Part shown: positions 55,151 through 64,000 of the stretch, piece after piece
Position numbering within the stretch: the first letter of the stretch is position 1
Layout: each line of letters opens with the position of its first letter
Source of the DNA: Micractinium sp. NFX-FRZ
Lineage: Eukaryota; Chlorophyta; Trebouxiophyceae; Chlorellales; Chlorellaceae
DNA: 64,000 nt
Assembly (NCBI GenBank): GCA_029339195.1
Contig: JAPTJF010000280.1
Location: 1 to 64,000, forward strand
Direction: 5' to 3'
Position numbers and translations under genes: made by a program
Notes under the pieces: model-generated
Told to the model about the DNA's origin: nothing
The model's input: only the letters and a program-made list of their open reading frames with translations
The model's database searches: none

Positions 55151-56000
55151 GCATGCCTCCTGATCAGCTACCCTCACGCTGGCCAGCCAAGCTAAGGCCG
55201 GATGTGCTCAGCAGAACTGTATATCAGTAAACCAGTCTCTAATTCATTCGACCGGCCATGCTGCCTGTCGATTAACCACCTCCAAAAGCTAACAGCGACG
55301 TGTACAACCATACGCAAACCCTATGCAACTGCCTGCCTACTGGTGATTCCCTGACCATCCACTCCTGCATTGCCCCACCAACCCACAATCATGCAAGACA
55401 GCCAGCCAGCCACGCCCATGTAGCGCTCTGTATACGTACCTAGACGCACGGAGGGATTGGTCACAAGGGGTACAGCATCAAATGCAGTAGAGAGAGCAGC
55501 GGAGGTTGCACGGCAAGCGAGGATGGGGGGCAGGAGTTACAGGGAGAAAATGAGTGGCGGGTGCCACAGGGGGCGGGAGCTGCTGGCAGGCGCCTGTGCT
55601 GCCGTAGCCGCCAGCTGCCATGCTGTGGTCTACGAGAAGTGTGCAGAGCGTGCAGACCCAAAAGAGGCTCTCCACCTGCAGGCGACAGGGCAGGCGAGGC
55701 GCAGGCACCCAGCACGCGTCAGCAGCAGCGCGCCGGGAGATGGGCGTCTTGGGCAGGAGTGCGCCACTGGGCGGGGCCGCAATGCCATGCCCGTTCTGCC
55801 TTGGATGCCTGCGTCAAGCAGCCGCACGAGCTCGCAACAGCGCCCAGGCTCCGTGGCATCCCGCCCAAGCAAGCGACAGCGCCAGCTCAGCGACTGTCTG
55901 TGCGTACTGCCCTGCCCCTACCACCCACCCACCCACCCTGACGCCATCCAGACGCCATCCAACAACGCTCCAAAGGAACCCCTGCCCCCATGTAATGATC
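55151..56000. other. convergent spacer, Cys-rich pair / TBC gene
   Basis: It contains the decaying end of copy 2 and the TBC 3' UTR with a minus-strand TGTAA at 55537-55541. Frames over 55457-56080 (+) look like antisense or chance. Confidence 0.45.
55537..55541 (-). terminator. TGTAA poly(A) signal of TBC gene
   Basis: TTACA on + reads TGTAA on minus, about 460 bases after the TBC stop at 56001. Confidence 0.35.
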
Positions 56001-59000
56001 TCACATGTAGGCGCGCGACAGCACCAGCTCAATGTCCTTCTCCGCCCACCCCTTTGTGGGCGGGCGCTGCAGGAACATGATGAGCTCCTGGAATTCAAGC
56101 TGCCGCAGCTGCTCGCTCCAGCTGCAGGAGGGCAGTGGGGGTTGCGTGTGCAGAAGAGACGGCCGTGAGCAGAAGTGGAAGTGCAGGGGAGAAGGGCGTG
56201 CACGCGAAGCGCGACGCCGAACCTGTGCCATGCATGGCAGAGAAGGAAGCCGGCAGCGAGCCGCACGCCGTCCCAGCTGCTGCTAACAGGCGCGCGTTTG
56301 CACGTGGCCAAACAGCAACCAGCACCCCCACCTGAGCAGGAAGGCAGCCAGGGTGTATGCCAGGAAGTCTTTGAGCTGTGACCTGCAGGCACCAAAGAGT
56401 ACAGCCGTGGGAGGGAGGGAGGGCGTGTGGCAAGCGACCTCGTGCCAAAACTGGCTGCGGGGTGCATGCTCCCGCATCACACAGCAGTGCAGCACATTGC
56501 AGCTGGGGTGTAAAGCTGGGGCAGAAGGGAGCAAGCAGCGTAGCATGTGCAGCAGCGGCGCTGTCGGTGGCAGGAACAGGAGCGATCACTGCGCGCCATC
56601 CAACGGTTCGTGTCCCACAGACGCACCACCAGAAGAAACGGCACCTCGCGCGGCAGCAGGCACAGCACGCAAAAGGTACCAAACAATGTGCTCACACGCT
56701 AGAGGCTAGAGGTACCAACCAATGTGCTCACACGCTAGAGGCTAGAGGTACCAACCAATGTGCTCACCCTTCCGACAGGTATGTGTCCCACAGGCGCACC
56801 GCCAGCGGGAAGGGCACCTCGCGCAGCAGCAGGCAGTTGACCCAGCGGAAGGCAAACTGGATGAACTGCAGGCCCTCCTTCTCCAGGTGCGCTGCCAGGG
56901 GCTCCTCCACACGCCTGGTCAGCAGGGTTGTGAGGGCGGGGGCGACAGGGATCAGCAGAGGGGCGGGAGGGGCAGCAGAGGGGGCGGCCAGGAATGGAGG
57001 AGGGCGCATTGGTAGGGTGAGAGGCGATGAGAGGCTGATGGGCACGGCACGCAGCGGCAATCGTGTTGCAAAGCAGGCTCAACAGGTCTGTTACAACCCC
57101 GCCCCCGCCCCCGCCCCACCCCCACCTGATGAGTTCTTGGGTGTGGAACACGGTGCGCTGGATGCCGGGCTGCGCGTAGGTGTAGTGGTCTTGGATGCCG
57201 TCTAGCAGCTTGCATAGGCACCTGCACATTTGCACAAGAAACAATACGGATGAGTCAGTGCGCGGACGCAGTGTGGTGGTCAGAGAGTGGCGCCCAGCAG
57301 CTTGCACAGGCACCCAGGAAGGCTGCAGGGCAGCGGCGCCAGGGGGTGCGTCACGGCGCCGGAGGTTTTGAACCAACAACCAAACACTGACCCCACCAGC
57401 TACAGCTCGCTTTCGACGTCTGAAAGCAAGTCATCAGGTCCACACACACCCCAGCCCTCAACAAGTCCGTCCCCTCCCCCACCACTAGCCCCTCACCAGT
57501 AGCAGTCCGCTTCAATGTCCAGCAGCAGGTCGTCGGCACACCCCGCCATAATCCACACTAATCAGTGTCCAGCAGTCAACAAGTACGCCACCCACCACCA
57601 CCGGCCCCTCACCAGTAGCAGTCCGCCTCAATGTCCAGCAGCAGGTCGTCGGCACACCCCGCCACGCTCCACCCCTCCATGGGCCCCTCCAGGTGCTCCG
57701 ACATGAAGACAGCCATGAAGGGCGTCACCAGGTCGTTGATGCCCTGCACGTAGCCGCTGGCAGGGTGCCTGCAGACGGGCGCAAAAGGGAGAAGGGAGGG
57801 AGCATGCGCTGAGATGAAGGCTAATGCGGGGCCAGGGAGAGCAAGAAAGGGAAGAAGGACGAGGGGTGAGTGCCTGCTGCTGGCATAGAAACAGCCCTCA
57901 AGGGGGGGCCAGGTTGCACATGCCCTGCATGCTTCCACCGGCGGGTGTGTGCAAACCAAAAGACAGGCCAGGAGGGAAGACACACCGATGCCCCGCCTGC
58001 CACCCCTGGTCGTGCAGAGGAGCGACTGCCTTGCCCGGCATTGCTCCGCCTTCCAGTCATTCTTGCCGCCGCAGTTCGGCACGGCGGGGTTTGGTTGACA
58101 AGACACGCTTGTCATCCCTGCTTTCCGCCTGCTGCCTCACCGTATGCCCCAGATGTAGAGGATGCGCTCCAGCGACTTTTGGATCTGCGGCTGGTGGAAG
58201 AAGGCCACGCCTGGCGCTGTGCGCGGCACGTCCACCGCCACCTGCGCGAAGCGTGCAATGCAGAGTGAGGGTGGCGGAGATGGGGCAGGTGGAAGAATGC
58301 CGCCCCGCATGCTGTGCGCGGCACGCCCAGCGCCACGTGGCAAGCATTGTGGCAGCAGGCCGGTGCAGAGCAGCTGGAAGCAGGCAAGACAGGAGAATTC
58401 AAGACAGGAGCACAACGCACCGGCGCACCTGATCCGCAGGCGGGCAACAAGCGCACAGCACGACCCCTGGCCCTGGCTGAGGGCGCACCTGCCTCAGAGC
58501 CCCCAGATGCGTGCCGTCCTCCACCACATGCATGCCTCTGTCCCCCCAGAAACAGAGCCCCACGGAACGGACAAAATGAGGACACGAACTGGCAGCAGTG
58601 GGCGCACCTGCCTCAGCGCACCCAGCTCCTCCCCCATCTGGTCCGCCCCCCCATTGGCTGCCAGGTCATAGTAGTCGGGCACCATGTCACGGTACTCCTG
58701 CCGCTTGCGCGCCATGATCTGCGGCACCAAGGGCAGAGAAATGAGATACAGCCTCTGTTGACAGCTGCTCACGCGGCAGGAGCACATCACAGTAGTTGAG
58801 CACCATGTTGCGGTGCATCCCGCCGGCGCATGCGCGCGATGATACTTGCGGCGTGCAGTGGGTGTACGATATGCTGGCAAAGATCCCGGCTTGCCCCGCC
58901 ACTTCTGCACACACACCAGCCATCTGCTCCACCGTCCCATCATGCCCACGAGCCAGCTGCGGACGCCAGGCAGCAGCAGGCGCCTCCCGCTATCGGCAGC

Positions 59001-60357
59001 GCAGCATCGAAGCATCCGCTCCCTCCTTGGCAGGCGGTGACGCTGCACAGCAGCAGCTCCCACCTCTTCTCCATAAGGCGGCTGCTTTCCACCACAAGAC
59101 CCCTCCAGCCGCCTCCCTCCCTGCGCACCTGCGTGCGCCGCTCCCGGTTGGGCGGCAGGTACCCCAGCAGCAGGCGCCAGCAGGTGGGGCGCAGCTGGGC
59201 CGGGATGCCGCTCCAGGCCAGCTCCCGCAGCGCCTCTAGGTCTACCACCTGCTCCACAATAGCAGGAGTAGAAATACAATGCGGGGGCGCATGGTTGGTT
59301 ATTAGCGCAGTGGCTTTAGGTCTACCACCTGCCCCCAACGCAACAGCAGGGGAGGAGGGGGCATGTGGGATATGGAGGCTATGCAGTTCTGTGCAGGGTG
59401 CAGTGATCAAGAAAAGCAGGGCGGGTGCGCGCGTGTGAAAGCATGCTGTTTCTGCTGTCCATCACCGCTGCTAGTGCCAGGTGTGGGTGGCTGTCTGCGC
59501 AGTGCGCGGCAATGCTTGGCACGCCGTGCACCCGCAACTGCGCAGCGCCCAAAAAGCAGGCATGCCCGAGCAACTGCGCAAGTCTCACTATATCCCTACA
59601 CAGCGTTTCATACACTCCACATCGGCCCCACCAGCAGCACCCACCTGCTCGTTCAGCAGCCGCATGAACTTGGCTATTCGTGTGTCGCTCATGCTGCGCA
59701 GCGCTGCCACCTGCACGCCGTCCCGTTGCGGCCGTATCGTCGCTTCCGCCTGCGGGCTGCCAGTTCCTGCCATGTCACCACTGCTGCCATTGCCTCCGCC
59801 CTCTTCTTGCGAGGAGGAGCCCCCTGTTGTGCGCCGCGAGGTGGCGGCAGTGCCGCCGCTGCTGCCGCCGCTGCCTGGGCGCGCTGGTGGCGGCGAGCTG
59901 CTGCTCACCGCCTCCTGCGGATGCCCGGGGATGTGAACATGAAGGCAACAGACAATGTGCGATCCTGCCGCTGACCCAACACGCCCACATGCAGGAGGCA
60001 GCAACAGGGAGAGGAGAACAAGCGCTCACCATGGGCCGCCTGGCGCCGCCGCCGCCGTCCAGCGACAGCGCCGCCACCCCCAGCTGCGCCGCTGCTGCCG
60101 CGGCTGCCGGGTCGTCCGGGGGACGCCCCTGCTGCTGCTGCTGTTGTGCTGCCGCCGCCTCCGCCTCGCTGCCGGTCCGCCCCTTTCGGGACAGCTTGAC
60201 CTTGCCGGGGAAGCCGCGTCCCGCAAAGAGGCTGCATGATCGGGGGAAGGTGGGGTCTTGAGCACTGTCACAAGGCAGCAAGCTGCCGATCGCTCTGCGC
60301 AGAACGAGCGTAGCGCCCTCACCTGCGGACGCCCGGAAACCCGCCCTCCCCGCTCAT
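56001..60357 (-). CDS. TBC1D22: TBC-domain Rab GTPase-activating protein, TBC1D22 type
   Basis: Eleven minus-strand exons: 60357-60323, 60231-60030, 59914-59645, 59248-59129, 58718-58608, 58241-58141, 57768-57613, 57221-57126, 56914-56768, 56382-56332, 56121-56001 (469 aa). The N-terminal 170 residues are Ser/Gly/Gln-rich with basic patches. Then RIAKFMRLLNEQVVDLEALR opens a TBC domain: ELAWSGIPAQLRPTCWRLLL, VAVDVPRTAPGV (Arg finger in the IxxDxxR motif), SGYVQGINDLVTPF (Gln finger YxQ), EADCYWCLCKLLDGIQDHY, FAFRWVNCLLLREVP, RLWDTYLSEG and EFQELIMFLQRPPTKGW. Both catalytic fingers are intact, so it should stimulate Rab GTP hydrolysis. The order and spacing match animal TBC1D22A/B, which act at the Golgi. 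The Rab target is unknown. At least six of its introns carry exon-edge copies. Confidence 0.92.
56675..56770 (-). repeat. 36-bp tandem repeat ending at a TBC donor site
   Basis: GGTACCAAC(C)AATGTGCTCA units start at 56675, 56711 and 56747. The third runs into the exon whose donor is at 56767-56766, so the GTGAGC donor (minus strand) is present three times at 36-base spacing. Confidence 0.9.
57491..57664 (-). repeat. near-perfect intronic copy of a TBC exon end
   Basis: About 57 bases at 57607-57664, covering the end of the exon (ADDLLLDIEADCYW) and its donor, recur at 57491-57548 with one mismatch, 116 bp away inside the intron. Confidence 0.92.
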
Positions 60358-60814
60358 ACTGGGCGACACTTGTGCTGGGCAGCTGCGTGCGGCGCCTCAG
60401 ACATTGTGCGGCGCTCCACATGAGAGAAAGCTGGCGAGGCACAGCGTGCATGCCACGGCACCTCCCCTGCCCTTGAGGCTCTTGGACCGCCAAATTCGGG
60501 GCAGATCCGGCATTTGTAAGTCCTTGGGGAGCTGCAGAAGCAGGGATTGACTCCCGACACTTCAGTCAACCCGCCGGCTGGCCCAGACTCTCAACAGCCC
60601 AGCCAGGGCCCTCCATGGTCTGAGCGTCTCGATACCGCATCTTCAGGTGCACAATGTCTCGCCGCCCGCCCCGGAGCCCAGCAGTGCAGGCGCACCTGCC
60701 GCCGCCGGCCTGCCGCTCTCGCCGCCTCCCGCCGGCGCCGCCTGACCGCACCTCTTCCGCCCGTGCCCGCTTCTGCCCTGTCCCCGCCTGCCACTTGAAG
60801 AAGGCCTGGCAGAG
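60358..60814. promoter_or_regulatory. bidirectional promoter interval, TBC / kinesin
   Basis: 457 bp lie between opposite start codons. No specific element was recognised. Confidence 0.4.
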
Positions 60815-63800
60815 ATGCAGGGCTATCCACAGCAGCATTATGGTGGCGGCGGCCCGCAGATGCAGCCGTTCTACGGGATGCCCAATGGAGGCGCCGCCGA
60901 TTTCCCAGGCGGGCTGCCACCCCCAGGCATGGGAGGGCCACTGCCCATGCAGCCAGCCCCCATTCGGCTGGCACGCTTCCCCGGCAGCGAGCTGCATGCG
61001 CCGGCGCCGGGGCAGCAGCAGGCGCAGCAGCAGGGCAACATGTACGCAATGTCGCAGCCGCAGATGCAGATGCCTGGTGGTCCATCACGCACCGGCTCGG
61101 CTGGGCGGCCTCAGATGGCCGGGATGCCACCCGGGTATGGCATGCCGCCGGCCATGGGAGGCATGCAGCCCTACCAACCCATGATGCCGCGGATGATGGC
61201 CTCTGGCCCACAGGCCCCTATGGGACCCTATGGCATGCCCCCGCCCGGCGCCTACCAGCAGCAGCAGCAGCAGCAGGGGCCGTATGGCATGCAGCAGCAG
61301 CAACAGGCGGTGCTGCAGCCGCCGTCGCAGATGCAAGGCGGCCGGCAGGTGCGCTCGGGAGCTACCACACCCAAGGGCCTGGCTGGATCTGGAGCCAACA
61401 CGCCCATGCACCCCATGCAGCGCACGCTGAGCGGTGGGCAGTCCATGATGATGGCCCCTGGCGGCGGGTACATGCTGGGGCCGCAGCAGCAGGCGCAGCA
61501 GCAGCAGGGACCCCCGCCCTTCATGCAGGGGCCGGGAGGCATGCCCCTCATGCCCCCGCCGCCCGGCATCGTCCTCCCCGATTCCCTCTCTCCGCCAGCA
61601 CCCGCGTCGCTGCGCGCCCCCGGAAGCGGCAGCAGCCCCGGCAGCCGGGTGCAGTCAGCCACCTACATGCACCAGCCGCACTCCCGGGGTGGCTCCTTTG
61701 GTGGGCCTGGCCCGGCCGGCCTCATGGAGCCAATGCAGGCGCTGTCCCCTCCCCGGGGCGGCTTGCCTCGCGCCGGCAGCGCTGGCAGCGTCAACGGCGG
61801 CGGCAGCTTGAGAGGCTCCATGGGATCACTGGATCTCAGCAATGCGCTAGGCAGCGGCAGCACCCAGCTGCGGCGCAGCATGGACCGTGTGGGCAGCGGC
61901 AGCATTGTCGTGCCCGGCAAGGCCACCGCGCCGTCGAGCCGCGCTGGCTCCGCGGGCAAGCGGAGCAACGCTGCCGCTGCTGCGGCAGCAGCAGCAGTAG
62001 CCTCTGTGGAGCAGTTGAATGAGTATGACAACATCAAGGTGGGTGGGTAGCAAGGAGATGGGTTAAGCGCTGGGCTGGGCAGCTGTCCAGGCACAAAAGA
62101 ACCTCCTGCAATGCAAGTGGGTGCATGCATGCGACTTGCCCCTCCGCACGCCTCTTTCGCTGGTGAGACAACGGGCCCCACCTTTGCTGTCATCGTTGCA
62201 GCCAGCAAGGTCCCACCGGCTCACTTGCCTTTCACCTACTGCCCCGGGCTGCCTGCTGCAGGTGGCAGTGCGCGTGCGCCCGCCAAACGCGCAGGAGCTG
62301 GCACGGGGTGATGCGCAGGCGCTGTTTGTCAACCCCAACGATTGCCGCCAGGTCAGCTTTTGCTGGCGCCAGCTGCCAGGCGGGCCCCTGTCGGGTAGTA
62401 CGTAATGTGCTGTGTTGCCCTCCTCTTTCCTTTTCTCCCCGGCCATCACTGCCTGCCTGCCCCGCCCCTGCCCTCTCAATTTGCCCCTCGCTTTGTGCAG
62501 ATCCAGCTCTGCGTGCCGCCGGGTTACTCGCGCAACGGCGCCCCCGCCACCCGCCACTTCAACTTCCACGCCTGCCTTGCACCAGCCTCACGCCAGCAGG
62601 TGCGTGGATGGTGGTTGGGGGAAGCAGGGAAAATGCTGTGAAGCTCGCCTGCCTGCCTGCCTGCCTGCCTGCCTGCATGATAAGTATACACCGGCTGTCA
62701 AATGAATACTCACCAAGAAGGCTTGCTACCCAGGCACTGCCCTCCAGCGCGTCCGCCCAGGCTTCTCTCTGCCCCGCCTTCTCTCTGCCTCTTTTGTGCA
62801 GGATGTGCTGCGGCTGTGCGGCATCACGCAGCTGCTGGATGCCGCCCTGGATGGGTACAACGCCACTGTGCTGGCCTATGGTCAGACAGGCTCCGGCAAG
62901 ACCTTCACCATGAGCGGTGGGTTGGCCATTTGGGGGCTATGCCCAGGCCTGGGCGCCGTGGTTTGCTTGCATGTAGATGAACAGAGTTGGCGACTTGCAA
63001 AGCTGGAGGCGGGGACAATGCTGCTGTCTATGCGCTGCGCATTGCGCATGCTGACATGCGGCCCCCCACCCGCCTGGCCTGCCCCTCTCTGTCTTGTCCA
63101 GGCCGGGAGGACGCGCTGCTGGATGAGGGGTACATGGGGGACAGCGATGACGGCATCATCACACGCTCGCTCATGTACCTCTTTGATCAGCTGGCGGCCC
63201 GCAGCGGCGGAGCCCCTTCAGGCAGCCCTGCGGGCGGCGCAGGTGGCTCGAGCAGCGGCGGTGATGGCTGCCGCTACAGCATGCGGGTGTCGTTTGCGGA
63301 GATCTACAATGAGCAGATCTACGACCTCATCCGCTTTGACCGCCGTCAGCTGGCGGTGAGCTGGCAGGGCAGGGCGGGTGGTTGGGGCGGGGGCGGGGGC
63401 GGAGAAGGATGCAGCGCTTGGGTGAGGCGGGCTTCGAGCCTGCATTCTCAGGTTCATCTGAAGTGTTTCACTCGCAAATTTCCTTACCCTCGTGCCCACA
63501 CCCTCGCCCACACACCTGCCCGCTGCCTGCCGTGCCCCTGCAGGTGCGGTGGGACGCCACCAAGGGCTTCCATGTGCCCGACCTGCTGTGCAAGGAGTGC
63601 GCCAACCTGGAGGACACGCTGCGGGTGAGCTGAGCTGGCACAGTGTGCACAGCAGCGCACCAGGCAACCAGGTTGCAGCCGCCGCCGCTGCTGCACAGCC
63701 CTGCCAGTGCCATAGCTTGCTCCCCTGCCCCGCCCACGTCCTGTTTGTCCGCTGCTGCCACCTGCAGGTGCTGTCGCTGGCGGTGCGGCACCGGCGAGTG

Positions 63801-64000
63801 GGCAGCCACGAGCTCAACATGGAGTCCTCCCGCTCCCACTCCATCTTCACGGGTGAGCCAAAAGCAGTGTGCAGTGCTGAGAGTTTGGTGGGGGGAGGGG
63901 AGGCTGGCCAGCCCTGGCCAGACCATGGGCAAAAGAATGGGGCGAGGATGAGCAGGTGGTGCGGCTGGGGAGCTGTGTGCGCTGTCTCTTTCTCGAGGCA
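60815..64000 (+). CDS. kinesin motor protein with long Met/Pro/Gln-rich N-terminus (partial)
   Basis: Exons 60815-62038, 62262-62351, 62501-62599, 62802-62916, 63102-63355, 63544-63624 and 63768-63852. The gene runs off the right edge in an intron (649 codons seen). Residues 1-408, all in exon 1, form a disordered Met/Pro/Gln/Gly/Ser-rich extension with SPxxGG and RxGS-type motifs. The motor starts at [13 protein letters not shown]. The P-loop is GQTGSGKT at 498-505. [18 protein letters not shown] follows, then switch [27 protein letters not shown] is followed by a Gly/Ser-rich loop insertion. Switch II lies beyond the window. An internal or C-terminal motor position with such an extension is unusual. 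From memory the motor most resembles KIF12-like kinesins, but subfamily cannot be fixed without the rest. Confidence 0.85.

Larger units (their letters stand above)
52985..55230 (+). repeat. tandem duplication of a whole small gene, unit of about 1.2 kb
   Basis: The stretch from about 52985 to about 53960 recurs from about 54165 to about 55230. It includes the 5' flank (shared GACATTGAAG and TAAACGCGCTTCT blocks), the start ATGGGCTGCTG, the middle exon and the C-terminal exon. Identity is highest in exons and near the start codon and lowest in introns. Confidence 0.8.

Noticed and set aside
1..64000. tRNA, rRNA, CRISPR, IS or complete transposon
   Set aside because: I saw no cloverleaf with a TTCGA loop in context, no spaced identical repeats, no transposase or reverse transcriptase and no long terminal repeats.

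Overview
The window is a GC-rich nuclear segment of a green alga, most likely a Chlorella-like trebouxiophyte or another chlorophyte. Every gene is split into many short exons with GT-AG introns and a few GC-AG introns. Several products are plastid-targeted (uL22c, a ClpR subunit, VIPP1), and TGTAA poly(A) signals of the green-algal type follow several genes. I see no bacterial operon, tRNA, rRNA, CRISPR array or complete transposon. Gene models were built by hand: each exon chain keeps one frame across GT(GC)/AG junctions and gives a recognisable protein.

Layout: 1-119 is the 3' end of an unknown gene (+). Then come plastid ribosomal protein uL22 (-, 1831-4026), a ClpR-type inactive Clp protease subunit (+, 4394-7601), VIPP1/IM30 (-, 8452-11991), a Pol I factor TAF1B/Rrn7 (+, 12203-16682), an OCA2/ArsB-like 26-exon transporter (+, 17150-26590), a MYND-finger protein with an apparent frameshift (+, 27548-28969), a MORC-family protein with a degenerate GHKL site and a Gln-rich tail (-, 30231-34937), and a PiT/PTB phosphate transporter cut off at 41963 (+). 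A 52-A/24-C homopolymer junction follows at 42142-42217. Beyond it are a CIA2/MIP18 Fe-S assembly protein that also lacks its C-terminus (-, 42238-43121), a bZIP factor (+, 43464-45572), an alpha/beta-hydrolase (-, 47337-52825), a tandem pair of small Cys-rich genes whose second copy is broken (+, 53143-55021), a TBC1D22-type Rab GAP (-, 56001-60357) and the start of a kinesin (+, 60815 to the window end).

Genes largely alternate strand, so there are six head-to-head promoter intervals, five of them 211-457 bp long, and tail-to-tail 3' ends. At one of these, a palindrome TGTAAC-AAGC-GTTACA gives poly(A) signals to both convergent genes.

The most striking feature is not a gene. In most of the long genes, introns hold short, degraded, same-orientation copies of the adjoining exon edge together with its splice site ('echoes'), usually 40-220 bp away. 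The clearest is an 81-bp unit repeated three times across a ClpR 5' splice site, open in frame throughout. The second major point is the homopolymer junction, where two convergent genes both lose their conserved 3' ends, implying a real deletion or, more likely, an assembly misjoin.
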